Shown: piece by piece, positions 22,222-31,189 of the stretch
Numbering within the stretch: position 1 is the first letter of the stretch
Layout of the letters: each line of letters opens with the position of its first letter
Source of the DNA: Microlunatus parietis
GTDB taxonomy: Bacteria > Actinomycetota > Actinomycetes > Propionibacteriales > Propionibacteriaceae
Assembly (NCBI RefSeq): GCF_013407955.1
Contig: NZ_JACCBU010000001.1
Location: forward strand, 992,001 to 1,056,000
Direction: 5' to 3'
DNA length: 64,000 nt
Program-made: the position numbers and the translations under genes
The notes under the pieces: generated by a model
The model's database searches: none
Told to the model about the DNA's origin: nothing
Seen by the model: only the letters and a program-made list of their open reading frames with translations

Positions 22222-23157
22222 TCAGGCGGCAGTGCGGAGGCGTTGCGCCGCCTGCTCATGGGTGCGCCGCAGCACGAGTCCTGCCTTGGGAGCGGCGAGG
22301 GAGTCCCGGTCGAAGACCACGATCGTCCAGCCACGACGGCGCAGCCAGTCTCGGCGGCGCTCGTCGTACTTGCGCTCGGCGGCGGTGAAGTGGTGGTCCT
22401 GGCCATCGTACTCCGCGGCAAACCTCGCGGCGGGATCGGCCAGGTCGAGCCGGTAGACCGGGAAGCCGCGGTCGTCGCGGACGACGTACTGCGGCTGTGG
22501 CGTCGGCAGCTGCGCGTCGAGCCAGCGCAGCCTGAGGATCGACTCCTGCGGCGATTCGGCGCGCGGATCGCACAACGGCACCAGGTAACGCAGCTGGACG
22601 ACACCGCGCTGCCCCTTGAACCGGGGCAGCGCGGCGCGGAGGTCGGCCCGGGTGAACCGGCCGACCCGGAGCAGGGCATCCAGCGCGGCGAGGGCTGGGC
22701 CGCGGTTCAGCAGCCGGCCGAGATCCAGGGCCGTGCGCAGCGGCGTGGTCACCCGGAGGCCGTTGATCGTTTCGACGTCCTGTTTCGCGAACGCGCGGAT
22801 GCCGCTGATCGTGGCCAGGGACCGGACCCGGGTCCCGTCGGGCGGCAGGTGCACCGAGACCCGTGGCAGGTAGTCGCCGGGGAGTTGGACGCGGGCGCCG
22901 TGCAGCCAGGCCGCCGAGAGGTCGGTGATCACGCCCTCGGGATGGACGACGAGCGCGATCGCCGCTGCCCGCAGGTCCGTGCTGTCGGCGGTCGACGCGT
23001 CGACGTAGACCGACCGGATGACCGGGCGGATCAGGCCTTGTTTGCGGAGCCGGGCGACGACGCTGCGGCTCAGCCCGGCCGCCACGGCCTGCTGGAGGGT
23101 GAACGGACGGTTGGTCGGCAGCCGCGAGTCCGCGGTCGCCGGATCGAGGTTTGCCAT
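22222..23157 (-). CDS. AbiEi-type antitoxin N-domain with DUF559 endonuclease-like C-domain
   Basis: 311 residues. The N-terminal half resembles the AbiEi antitoxin family (winged helix FTLQQAVAAGLSRSVVARLRK, then a LHGARVQLPG core). The C-terminal 110 residues resemble DUF559, a very-short-patch-repair-like nuclease fold, with AAEYDGQDHHFTAAERKYDERR and a WTIVVFDRDSL strand. No AbiEii-type nucleotidyltransferase toxin lies next to it, so it is a solitary protein. Such fusions are frequent in actinobacteria and their job is unproven. A perfect DnaA-box-like 9-mer lies 38 bases upstream. Confidence 0.75.
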   Translation of the reverse strand: MANLDPATADSRLPTNRPFTLQQAVAAGLSRSVVARLRKQGLIRPVIRSVYVDASTADSTDLRAAAIALVVHPEGVITDLSAAWLHGARVQLPGDYLPRVSVHLPPDGTRVRSLATISGIRAFAKQDVETINGLRVTTPLRTALDLGRLLNRGPALAALDALLRVGRFTRADLRAALPRFKGQRGVVQLRYLVPLCDPRAESPQESILRLRWLDAQLPTPQPQYVVRDDRGFPVYRLDLADPAARFAAEYDGQDHHFTAAERKYDERRRDWLRRRGWTIVVFDRDSLAAPKAGLVLRRTHEQAAQRLRTAA

Positions 23158-23194
23158 GCCGAGATTCTCGGAGCTCCCGTACGCCCTGGCTCAG

Positions 23195-23203
23195 TTATCC
23201 ACA
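23195..23203 (+). promoter_or_regulatory. Isolated TTATCCACA (perfect DnaA-box consensus)
   Basis: One exact consensus DnaA box between the repeat behind pheT and the start of the AbiEi/DUF559 gene. No second box or AT-rich unwinding region is nearby, so this is not an origin. It may be chance or local DnaA regulation. Confidence 0.35.
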
Positions 23204-23221
23204 GGCCCACTTTCACCTGAT

Positions 23222-23286
23222 CCGCCGACTGGGCAGTTCAGCAGCGACACGCCGCGAAAACGCCTGCTTTTGTGCCCAGTCGGCGG
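23222..23286 (-). repeat. Post-stop structured repeat, copy A (behind pheT)
   Basis: Element of 65 bases with perfect 14-base arms (CCGCCGACTGGGCA and its complement) around a 37-base interior. The interior contains CAAAAGCAGGCG and GCGGCGTGTCGCTGC on the pheT strand, with an inner GCAG/CTGC helix. It begins three bases after the pheT stop codon. Copies B, C and D share the interior, while two stem pairs differ from B by compensatory changes. No U-tract follows, so it is not a standard intrinsic terminator. Confidence 0.85.
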
Positions 23287-23289
23287 GTT

Positions 23290-25806
23290 TCAGAGGGTGC
23301 GCTGGAGGGCACCGAGGGTGGTGGCGGCGTTCGCCACCGCGGCGTCGCGGGCCGCGGCGGATTCGGCGTCGGTCAGGGTGCGGTCGGGGGCGCGGAAGCG
23401 GAGGGCGTACGCGAGCGACTTCTTGCCCTCGCCGATCTGCGGGCCGGTGTAGCTGTCGAACAGGCGGACCGACTCGAGCAGGTCGCCGGCGCCGGCGACC
23501 AGGGCGGCTTCGACCTCGGCCGCGGGTACGGCCTGGTCGACGATCAGGGCGACGTCCTCCTTGGCCACCGGGTGTGACGAGATCGGGGCCACGGTGCCGA
23601 GCTCCGGCGCCAGTTCGATCAACGCGTCGCAGTCGAACTCGGCGGCGCAGGCACGCGCCGGCAGGCCGGCGGCCTCGACCACCCGCGGATGCAGCTCCCC
23701 GGCGTAGCCGATCACTCGGCCGGCGACGCTCAGCTCGGCGCACCGGCCCGGGTGCCAGGGCGCCCGTTCGGCGGCCTTCACCGCGATGGTGGCACCGACG
23801 GCTCGGGCGGCCGTCTCGGCGAACGCGATCGCATGCCGCCAGTCGGCCGGGACCGCCGGGCCGCTCCAGCCCGGCGGCTGCCAATCCCCCGTCAGCAGTA
23901 CGGCAGCGTGCCGCGGCTGGTGACCGATCGCGGCATCCATCGCGGCCAGGTCGGCGTCCGACGGGCGCCGGTCGACCCCCGGCCGCGGCGCGGCGACCGC
24001 CTGCTCGGGTGCGAAGAAGGCGGAGCCGAGCTCGTACAGGGCGAGATCATCGAGACCGCGGCTGGTGTTGCGGTGGGCGGCGGCGATCAGGCCGGGCAGC
24101 ACCGTGGTCCGCAGCAACGGCTGGGTCTCCGACAGCGGGTTCGCGATCTCCATGGTGCGGCGCCGCTCGTCGTCGGCCCCGATCTCCAGCAGATCAAGAT
24201 CACCGGTGCCGAGGAACGGGAACGACAGCACCTCGACGTAGCCGGCCTGGGCCAGCGCGGTGTTGATCAACCGGCGGGACCGCTGCGACCGGGTCAGGCC
24301 CCGGCCGCCCGGCGCCGGCGGCAGCACCGGGGTGATCCGGTCGTAGCCGTACAGCCGGCCGACCTCCTCGACGAAGTCGTACGGGTCGCGCAGGTCGGGC
24401 CGCCAGGTCGGCGGCGTGACGGCCAGTTCATGATCATCGGCGACGACGGTCACGCCGACCCGGCGCAGGTTGTCGATCACCGTGTCCGCGCCGAGCTCGG
24501 CGCCCATGATCATTCCCGGCAGCTCGGGGTCCAGCCTCAGCGTCGACACCGCGGGCACCGTGCCGGCGACGGTCTCGGCCGCGGCGACCTGGCCGCCGCC
24601 GTACTCGACCAGCAGGGCGGCCGCGCGATGTGCCGCGGCGTAGGTCGCACCGGGATCGACGCCGCGCTCGAACCGGCGGGATGCCTCGGAGGACAGCTTG
24701 TGCCGGCGCGACGTGCGGGCGATCGAGATGGCCTCGAAGTGGGCCGCCTCGATCACCAGGGTCGCCGTGTCGTGGCCGACCTCGGTCGTCTCGCCGCCCA
24801 TCACGCCGGCGATGCCGATCGGGCCGGAGTCGTCGGTGATCACCAGGTCGTCGGCGTCCAGATCGCGCTTGGCGTCGTCGAGCGTGGTGATCGTCTCGCC
24901 CGCGCGGGCCTTGCGGACGACGATCGGCCCGGCCAGCTTGGCGCCGTCGTAGGCGTGCAGCGGCTGGCCGGTCTCCAGCATCACGTAGTTGGTCACGTCC
25001 ACCGCGAGCGAGATCGGCCGCATCCCCGCCTGCTGCAGCCGCGACGTCAGCCAGCGCGGGCTCGGTGCCTCGGGATCGACGCCGGTCACCGTGACCGCGA
25101 CGAACAGCGGGCAGCCGTCGCTCTCCAGCCGGACCGGGTAGCCGTCGCCGACGGTGGCCGGCACCGCGCGATCCACCGGATCGGTGAACGGCACGTCGAA
25201 CGCGTGGGCCGTCTCCCGGGCCAGCCCGCGGACCGACCAGGCGTAGCCCCGGTCGGGTGTGACGGCGATGTCCAGCACCTCTTCGCCGAGCCCGAGCACC
25301 GGTCGCGCGTCGGCTCCGACCACAAGATCATCGCCCGCGAGCACCATGATCCCGTCATGGTCATCGCCGAGCTCGAGTTCCTGGGCGGAGCAGATCATGC
25401 CGTCGGAGATGTGCCCGTACGTCTTCCGGGACGCGATCGTGAACCCGCCCGGCAGCGTGGTGCCGGGCAGTGCGACGACGACGAGATCGTCGACCGCGAA
25501 GTTCCGGGCGCCGCAGATGATCCCGCGCGACGTGGTGTCGTCACCGCCGGAGTCCTTGGCCCAGGAACCGTTGTTGTGTTCGCCGACGTCGACCCGGCAC
25601 CAGCGGATGATCTTGCCGTTCTTCTGCTCGGCCTCGGTGAACTCGAGCACCCGGCCGATCACCAGCGGGCCGTCGATCTCGCCGCCGGCGGTGTCGACCG
25701 ACTCGACCTCGAAGCCGATCTTGATCAACGCCTCCGAGACGTCCCGGCCGGACGTGCCCTCCGGCAGCGGCGCGTACTCCCGCAGCCAGGACAGCGGTGC
25801 CCTCAT
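23290..25806 (-). CDS. pheT: Phenylalanyl-tRNA synthetase beta subunit
   Basis: Beta chain of the heterotetrameric enzyme that charges tRNA-Phe; 838 residues, normal length. Domain order: N-terminal EMAP-like tRNA-binding fold (about 40-150), B3/B4 editing domain, B5 domain, catalytic-like core and a C-terminal anticodon-binding ferredoxin-like domain ending in RFRAPDRTLTDAES. The ATG at 25806 (MRAPLSWLREYAPLPEG) overlaps the pheS stop by four bases; the longer upstream frame belongs to pheS. Its stop is followed at once by repeat copy A. Confidence 0.97.
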   Translation of the reverse strand: MRAPLSWLREYAPLPEGTSGRDVSEALIKIGFEVESVDTAGGEIDGPLVIGRVLEFTEAEQKNGKIIRWCRVDVGEHNNGSWAKDSGGDDTTSRGIICGARNFAVDDLVVVALPGTTLPGGFTIASRKTYGHISDGMICSAQELELGDDHDGIMVLAGDDLVVGADARPVLGLGEEVLDIAVTPDRGYAWSVRGLARETAHAFDVPFTDPVDRAVPATVGDGYPVRLESDGCPLFVAVTVTGVDPEAPSPRWLTSRLQQAGMRPISLAVDVTNYVMLETGQPLHAYDGAKLAGPIVVRKARAGETITTLDDAKRDLDADDLVITDDSGPIGIAGVMGGETTEVGHDTATLVIEAAHFEAISIARTSRRHKLSSEASRRFERGVDPGATYAAAHRAAALLVEYGGGQVAAAETVAGTVPAVSTLRLDPELPGMIMGAELGADTVIDNLRRVGVTVVADDHELAVTPPTWRPDLRDPYDFVEEVGRLYGYDRITPVLPPAPGGRGLTRSQRSRRLINTALAQAGYVEVLSFPFLGTGDLDLLEIGADDERRRTMEIANPLSETQPLLRTTVLPGLIAAAHRNTSRGLDDLALYELGSAFFAPEQAVAAPRPGVDRRPSDADLAAMDAAIGHQPRHAAVLLTGDWQPPGWSGPAVPADWRHAIAFAETAARAVGATIAVKAAERAPWHPGRCAELSVAGRVIGYAGELHPRVVEAAGLPARACAAEFDCDALIELAPELGTVAPISSHPVAKEDVALIVDQAVPAAEVEAALVAGAGDLLESVRLFDSYTGPQIGEGKKSLAYALRFRAPDRTLTDAESAAARDAAVANAATTLGALQRTL

Positions 25807-26906
25807 CGTGCTCCTCCCACCAGCGAACGGCTGAACCGCACGTCGCCCTCGATCATGTCCCGCATGTCCTCCGCGCCGTTGCGGAACATCAGCGTCCGGT
25901 CGATGCCCATGCCGAACGCGAAGCCCGAGTACTCCGAGGAGTCGACGCCGCCGGCCTCGAGCACCCGCGGGTTGACCACGCCGCAGCCGCCCCATTCGAT
26001 CCAGCCCTCGCTGCGGCAGGTCCGGCACGGGTGCTCCGGATCGCCGACCGAGGAGCCCTTGCAGACGAAGCAGAGCAGGTCGACCTCGGCCGACGGCTCG
26101 GTGAACGGGAAGTACGACGGCCGCCAGCGGAACCTCGTGTCGTCGCCGAACATGGCCCGGGCGAAGTGCTCCAAGGTCCCCTTCAGATGCCCGAAGGAGA
26201 TGCCGCGGTCGACCGCGAGACCCTCGATCTGGTGGAACACGGGCAGGTGGGTCGCGTCGTACTCGTCGGCTCGGTAGACCTTGCCCGGGCAGACGACGTA
26301 GACCGGCAGGTCCCGGTCCAGCAGGCTGCGCACCTGCACCGGCGACGTGTGCGTCCGCAGCAGCAGGTTGTGTTCCGGCGGCTCGATGAACAGGGTGTCC
26401 TGCATCGTCCGGGCCGGGTGGTCGGGGATGAAGTTGAGCGCGTCGAAGTTGAGCCACTCGGCCTCGAGCTCGGGTCCCTCGGCGATCTCCCAACCCATCG
26501 CCAGGAAGACGTCGCTCATCTTCTCCATCAGCGCCGTCACCGGATGGACGGCGCCGAGCGGGCCCAGCTCGGTCGGCAGGGTGACGTCGACCCGCTCCTC
26601 GGCCAGCCGGCGATCCAATTCGGCAGCGCTGATCTCGGCGTCCCTGGCCTCGAGGGCCTGCCGGACCCGGTTGCGGGCCTGCCCGACCCGGGACCCGGCC
26701 TCCTTGCGCTGCTCCGGCGGCAGTCCGCCGATCTGCCGGTTGGCCAGGGCCAGCGGCGACCGGTCGCCGGCGTGCGCCAGCCGCGCCTCCTTCAACGCGG
26801 CCACGCTGTCGGCTGCGGCGAACGCCTCGATCGCCGCCGTCACCAGGGCGTCGAGCTGGTCGGCGTCGAGCGCGTTCGTGGCGTCGGTCTGTGTCGGCCC
26901 GGGCAT
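25803..26906 (-). CDS. pheS: Phenylalanyl-tRNA synthetase alpha subunit
   Basis: Catalytic alpha chain of PheRS; 367 residues. It has an N-terminal coiled-coil (about residues 15-95) and a class II core with motif 2 (FHQIEGLAVD) and motif 3 (GFAFGMGIDRTLM). The start is the ATG at 26906 preceded by GAGGGAG. The open frame continues upstream only as a shadow of the divergent gene. I see no T-box or Phe-rich leader upstream. Confidence 0.97.
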   Translation of the reverse strand: MPGPTQTDATNALDADQLDALVTAAIEAFAAADSVAALKEARLAHAGDRSPLALANRQIGGLPPEQRKEAGSRVGQARNRVRQALEARDAEISAAELDRRLAEERVDVTLPTELGPLGAVHPVTALMEKMSDVFLAMGWEIAEGPELEAEWLNFDALNFIPDHPARTMQDTLFIEPPEHNLLLRTHTSPVQVRSLLDRDLPVYVVCPGKVYRADEYDATHLPVFHQIEGLAVDRGISFGHLKGTLEHFARAMFGDDTRFRWRPSYFPFTEPSAEVDLLCFVCKGSSVGDPEHPCRTCRSEGWIEWGGCGVVNPRVLEAGGVDSSEYSGFAFGMGIDRTLMFRNGAEDMRDMIEGDVRFSRSLVGGAR

Positions 26907-27026
26907 GAAGGCTCCCTCGGGTTCTGCGGATTGGGGTCGTGAATGCTCGGACAGTCTAGGAACCGCTCGCGTACGCCTGCCACTCGGACACCCCGCCCCG
27001 CCGGAGCCCCGGCGACGCCACCTTCG

Positions 27027-27039
27027 TAAAATCGTTTCA
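27027..27039 (+). promoter_or_regulatory. Candidate LacI-type operator upstream of the GH106-like gene
   Basis: TAAAATCGTTTCA is an imperfect palindrome with a central CG, similar to LacI-family sites (TGAAACGTTTCA type), about 40 bases before the start codon and AT-rich against its surroundings. No LacI gene is in the window, so the regulator would have to be elsewhere. Confidence 0.3.
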
Positions 27040-27080
27040 TCCGACCCCTGGGCTGCGACGCCCTCGAGGAAGCGAGCGAC

Positions 27081-29675
27081 ATGCCGAGCCACGACGCCAC
27101 CAGCCGGACCGAGTTCCCAGGGAGAGTGGCAGAACTTCGGCGCGGCTTCGCGGAGCCGGATCCGGCGGCCAGACCGATGATGCGGTGGTGGTGGTTCGGC
27201 CCTGACGTCGAGGACGCCGAGGTCGAACGAGAACTCACCGCGATGGCCGACGCCGGCTTCGGCGGCGCGGAGGTGGCCTTCGTCTATCCGCTGCGGCAGG
27301 TGCGGCACCCGTTCCTGTCCGACGAGTTCGGCGCCCGACTCCGGCACGCCGCCGAGTTCGCCCGGTCGCTCGGGCTGCGGTTCGACCTGACGATCGGCAG
27401 CGGCTGGTCGTACGGCGGCCCGCACATCGGTCCCGACCACGTCGCCCGGCGGCTGCACTGGGAGCGCCGGGAGCTGACCGCGGCGGCCGTCCGGGTGCCG
27501 GTGGTCGCGCCGTGGCCGGGTGACGAACTCGTGGCCGCCTTCCTCGCCGAGGGTTCGCCGGGGGAGGCGCGGTCCGGCTGGGTCCCCTTGTCGATCTCGG
27601 ATTCCATGATCACCATCGAGCAGGGCCGCGGGCCCCGGACGGTGCTGCTCGCCTGGTCCCGGCCGACCGGCCAGAACGTGAAGCGGGCGGCGGCCGGTGC
27701 CGAGGGTCCGGTCCTTGATCACTATTCGGCGGCGGCCACCCGGAAACACCTTGCGGAGTTGGGAGATCGGCTGTTGGCGGCGGTGCCGGCCGAGCTGCTC
27801 GGTTCGGTGTTCTGCGACAGTCTCGAGGTGTACGCGGCGGACTGGACGCCGGACCTGCCGGCCGAGTTCGCCCGCCGCCGCGGCTACGATCCGCTGCCGC
27901 ACCTGCACCGGCTCACCGTCGAGGAGGCGGGCTCGGCCGAGTTCCGTGCCGATTTCTATCGGACCCTGACCGAACTCGCCGAGGACAACTTCATCGCCGT
28001 CTGCCGGGACTGGGCCGCCGGGCACGGGGTGCCGTTCCGGCTGCAGGGGTACGGGGTGCCGCCGGTCACCGTGAGCAGCAACCGGCACGCGGACCTGATC
28101 GAGGGCGAGGGCTGGGGCTGGACCGAATTGACCCAGACCCGCTGGGCCTCCTCGGCCGGGCACCTGTACGGCCGGCCGGTGATCTCCTCGGAGATCTGGA
28201 CCTGGGTGCACTCCCCCTCGTTCCGGGCCACACCGTTGGACCTGAAGGGCGAGGCGCACGAGCACTTCCTGCTCGGCATCAATCAGTTCGTCGGGCACGG
28301 CTGGCCCTACTCGCCGCCCGACGCGCCCGGGCTCGGCTGGTACTTCTACGCGGCTGGGGCGCTGGACGACCGCAATCCGTGGTGGCCGGCGATGCCGGCC
28401 CTGAACGCGTACCTGACCAGGCTCGGTTGGCTGCTCCGCCAGGGCGAGCCGGTGGCCGACGTGAAGCTCTACCTGCCGGCGAGCGATGTCTATCCGACCC
28501 TCGGCCGCGGGCTCGACCTGTGGAAGGCGACCCGGCGGCACATCGGCCCCGAGCTGCCGCGGACGATCCGGTGCGCGGGCTACGACTACGACCTGATCGA
28601 CGACCCGGCGCTGGAATCGGTCGATCCGGCCTCGGTGCCGGTCGTCGTGCTGCCCCGGGTGACGACGCTGCCGCCGACGGCGCGGGCCTGGCTCGATGCG
28701 GTACGGGAAGCGGGCGGCACCGTGCTGGCCGTCGACTCCACCGCCTATCCCGAAGGGGTGGCCGCCACGGTCGAAACGTTCGAGGAGGCGCTCCGCCGCG
28801 CCCTGCCGCCGGACGCGGAGCTGTCCGGGGCGGGCGACGACATCGGGGTCGTGCACCGGCGGCTCGGTGACGGCGACCTCTACTTCGTGGCGAACACCGG
28901 GAGTACGGTCCGGACCTTCGATCTGGCGCCGCGGACCGAGCGGGATCGCTTCGAGCGTTGGGATCCGGCGACCGGGCAGGCCGAGGTGCTGGCCGGGTCC
29001 CGGGCGGCGACGCTGACCCTGCATCCGTACCAGGCGGCTGTGGTCGTCGCCACCGATGGGGCGGACCGCGAGGGCGATGCCGGTGAGCGGGTGGCCCGGT
29101 CCGGTTCGGCCGCGGAGTCGCCGCTGGCCGGTCCGTGGCGGTTCGGCTATCTGGACGCCGGCGGCGTCCGCGAGGTCGTCCTGCCGCACCGGTGGGAGGA
29201 CGAACGGCCGGGCTACTCCGGCGGTGCCTGGTACGAGCTCGACCTGGATGCCCGGCCGGACTGGCTGGACCCGGCGACCGAGTTGATCTTGGATTTCGGG
29301 CCGGCCGACGCGATCGATGATCATGATCCGAGCCGCGCGGAGATCCGCGGCAACTCCTATCGGGCGCGGGTCGAGGCTCCGGTCCGGGAGGTCGCGGTGG
29401 TCTCGGTGAACGGCGCCGCCTGTGGCGTGGTCTGGGACGCCCCGTACCGGCTGGACTTGACCGGCCGCTTCCGGGCGGGATCCAACACGCTGCGGATCGA
29501 GGTCTACAACTCGGCCGCGGCCGCGGTGGCGACCGATCCGGATGCGGCGGCGATCATCGAGGAGAGCCGGCGGCTGTACGGGGTGCGGTTCCATCAGCAG
29601 GACCTGGAGCTGGCCCTGGACGGGGTGTCCTCCGGCCTGCTCCGGGTGCCCTCGCTACGCTCCGCCCATGCCTGA
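27081..29675 (+). CDS. Glycoside hydrolase, GH106-like (alpha-L-rhamnosidase type)
   Basis: Large cytoplasmic protein, 864 residues, with no signal peptide. The N-terminal RPMMRWWWFGPDV, the FGGAEVAFVYPL strand and a GWSYGGPHIGPDHVARRL segment match the GH106 rhamnosidase architecture: a catalytic barrel (about residues 30-450), middle beta domains and a C-terminal galactose-binding-like domain (about 690-830, with YRARVEAPVREVAVVSVNG). The expected role is release of L-rhamnose or a related deoxysugar from imported oligosaccharides. It overlaps the next gene by eight bases. The substrate is inferred from family only. Confidence 0.72.
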   Translation: MPSHDATSRTEFPGRVAELRRGFAEPDPAARPMMRWWWFGPDVEDAEVERELTAMADAGFGGAEVAFVYPLRQVRHPFLSDEFGARLRHAAEFARSLGLRFDLTIGSGWSYGGPHIGPDHVARRLHWERRELTAAAVRVPVVAPWPGDELVAAFLAEGSPGEARSGWVPLSISDSMITIEQGRGPRTVLLAWSRPTGQNVKRAAAGAEGPVLDHYSAAATRKHLAELGDRLLAAVPAELLGSVFCDSLEVYAADWTPDLPAEFARRRGYDPLPHLHRLTVEEAGSAEFRADFYRTLTELAEDNFIAVCRDWAAGHGVPFRLQGYGVPPVTVSSNRHADLIEGEGWGWTELTQTRWASSAGHLYGRPVISSEIWTWVHSPSFRATPLDLKGEAHEHFLLGINQFVGHGWPYSPPDAPGLGWYFYAAGALDDRNPWWPAMPALNAYLTRLGWLLRQGEPVADVKLYLPASDVYPTLGRGLDLWKATRRHIGPELPRTIRCAGYDYDLIDDPALESVDPASVPVVVLPRVTTLPPTARAWLDAVREAGGTVLAVDSTAYPEGVAATVETFEEALRRALPPDAELSGAGDDIGVVHRRLGDGDLYFVANTGSTVRTFDLAPRTERDRFERWDPATGQAEVLAGSRAATLTLHPYQAAVVVATDGADREGDAGERVARSGSAAESPLAGPWRFGYLDAGGVREVVLPHRWEDERPGYSGGAWYELDLDARPDWLDPATELILDFGPADAIDDHDPSRAEIRGNSYRARVEAPVREVAVVSVNGAACGVVWDAPYRLDLTGRFRAGSNTLRIEVYNSAAAAVATDPDAAAIIEESRRLYGVRFHQQDLELALDGVSSGLLRVPSLRSAHA

Positions 29676-30059
29676 CCTTGATCTTGATCTTGATCGGCTG
29701 CACGGGGAACGGAACGCCTGGCTGTGCACGCTGCGTCACGACGGGTCTCCGCACGTCACCCCGGTCTGGTACGTCTTCGTCGGCGACGGGTTCTGGATCA
29801 GCAGCGGCGAGCGCAACACCAAGGTGCGCAACATGATCAACGACCCGCGGGTGAGCCTTGCCCTGGAGGGCGGCGACGAGCCGTACGTGGCGGAGGGTCG
29901 GGCCGTCGTACACCGGGACGCACTGCGCGAGGACGTGCTGGCTGCCCTGGCGCAGAAGTACGACGGCTGGCAGGCCGGGGTCGAGATCGAGCCGTACGGA
30001 ACCGGGTGTTGATCAACGTGCCGGTCGACCGCTGGCTGCTCCGCGGCGCCGCCCAGTGA
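29668..30059 (+). pseudogene. PPOX / pyridoxamine 5'-phosphate oxidase-like flavin or F420 protein, frameshifted
   Basis: Small split-barrel protein (about 130 residues if whole) of the class whose members bind FMN or F420. N-terminal features include LCTLRHDGSPHVTPVWYV and VRNMINDPRVSLALEGGDEPY. Reading from the ATG at 29668 it stops early at 30010-30012, right after a GGG run. In the +1-restored frame it continues from about 30004 as RVLINVPVDRWLLRGAAQ, the expected family C-terminus, and ends at 30059, exactly next to the stop of the convergent gene. A one-base deletion near 30003-30006 explains this; a sequencing error is possible. The N-terminus encodes DLDLDLD from three CTTGAT repeats. 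Confidence 0.75.
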
Positions 30060-31070
30060 TCAGGCAGCAGCGCGGACGGCCGGGATCACCTGCCGGGCGA
30101 AGGTCTCGATCCCCCGCCGGGCCTGCTCGACGGTCAGGCCGGGCAGCCTGCCCCAGAACGCGAAGTGATCGAACGGCACCGTCTCGCGCAGGGTGATCAG
30201 CCGGTCCGCTACCTGGTCCGGCGGCCCGACCAGGAAGTCGGCCGGGTCAAGATCATCGGCGGTGATCGGTCGGTCCTCGCCGCGGGCGATCCGTAGTTGA
30301 TCTTCGAGATAGGCCAGGCACGGGCCGGCCTCGGACCAGGCCTGGTCGGCCGACGCGGCGACATGCGCGACGCCCGTCCAGACGAACGGGAACGTCGCCG
30401 CGGACCGGCCGGCCGCGGCCAGCGCCGCCGTGTAGGCCTGATAGCGCGGCGGAAGATCACGTTCGGCGGTGACGTAGACCAGCAGCCCGTCGGCCAGCCG
30501 GGCCGCCCGCTGCACGGCCGCCGGCGCGACCGCGCCGACGTAGATCGGGGCGCCGGGCGCAGGCTGCGGCGTGAACGGCCCGTCGGGCAGCGTGTAGCGG
30601 CGACCCTCGAAGCCGGTCCGGCCGTCCCGCCAGGTCCGCCGGATGATCCCGATCCCGTCCTCGAGCCGCGACGTCCGCTGGTCGAGCGGCGCCTGGAACA
30701 GGGCGAACTCGTCCTCGGCGTAGCCGCGGCCGACGCCGAGGATCAGCCGCCCGTCCGACACCGCGTGCACGACGGCGCCGTCCTCGGCCACCCGCAGCGG
30801 ATGATGCAGCGGCAGCAGCAGGATGTTGGTGCCGATCCGGATCCGGCTGGTCCGGGCCGCGATCGCGGCCGCCGCGACCAGTGGGGACGGCGCGAATCCG
30901 TCGGCGCGCCCGTGGTGTTCGGAGAGCCAGACCGTGTCGTACCCGAAGCGTTCGGCGTCGGTGATCAGGTCCAGGATCTCGGCGTAGTAGGCCGGCCAGG
31001 GCACCGTCGCCGGCAGCGGCTGGGAGAAGTCGTGCAGGACACCGAAGGAAGGTTGAGGCACGCCCACCAT
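30060..31070 (-). CDS. LLM-class flavin-dependent oxidoreductase
   Basis: Luciferase-like monooxygenase, 336 residues, TIM-barrel fold using FMN or F420. Family features seen: AERFGYDTVWLSEHHG near residue 42, RIRIGTNILLLPLHHPLRVAED, ILGVGRGYAEDEF and the C-terminal GPPDQVADRLITL. The EHHG segment fits the bacterial-luciferase-like FMN subgroup. Its stop codon abuts the restored stop of the convergent PPOX-like gene with no gap. The substrate is unknown. Confidence 0.82.
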   Translation of the reverse strand: MVGVPQPSFGVLHDFSQPLPATVPWPAYYAEILDLITDAERFGYDTVWLSEHHGRADGFAPSPLVAAAAIAARTSRIRIGTNILLLPLHHPLRVAEDGAVVHAVSDGRLILGVGRGYAEDEFALFQAPLDQRTSRLEDGIGIIRRTWRDGRTGFEGRRYTLPDGPFTPQPAPGAPIYVGAVAPAAVQRAARLADGLLVYVTAERDLPPRYQAYTAALAAAGRSAATFPFVWTGVAHVAASADQAWSEAGPCLAYLEDQLRIARGEDRPITADDLDPADFLVGPPDQVADRLITLRETVPFDHFAFWGRLPGLTVEQARRGIETFARQVIPAVRAAA

Positions 31071-31125
31071 CCTCGCCCGCGGCCACGAACGCGCCGCACC
31101 GCAATTCCCGCCGGCCCGCTCCTCA

Positions 31126-31186
31126 CCGACCGGTCAGTTGTGCAGCGACACGCCGCCAAAACGCCTGCTTTTGTGACCGGTCGGCG
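31126..31186 (-). repeat. Post-stop structured repeat, copy B (behind the SpoU methylase)
   Basis: Perfect 11-base arms (CCGACCGGTCA and complement, 31126-31136 and 31174-31184) around a 37-base interior that matches copy A at most positions. On the sense strand it begins a few bases after the TAA of the methylase gene. Compared with copy A, two stem pairs have changed on both sides, which keeps pairing. It lies in the 119-base gap before the LLM gene. Confidence 0.85.
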
Positions 31187-31189
31187 GGT

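Noticed and set aside
23195-23203. Replication origin
   Set aside because: A single DnaA box without a cluster, AT-rich region or dnaA/dnaN genes.
23222-23286. Intrinsic terminator for pheT (and the same for copies B and D)
   Set aside because: The stem is strong, but no U-tract follows on the sense strand and the interior is conserved in sequence, which terminators do not need.
23689-26277. 862-residue plus-strand frame opposite pheT and pheS
   Set aside because: Antisense shadow of two certain genes; composition is not protein-like.
26907-27080. T-box or leader-peptide attenuator ahead of pheS
   Set aside because: No T-box core and no Phe-rich short frame; the region is also only about 170 bases and shared with a divergent gene.
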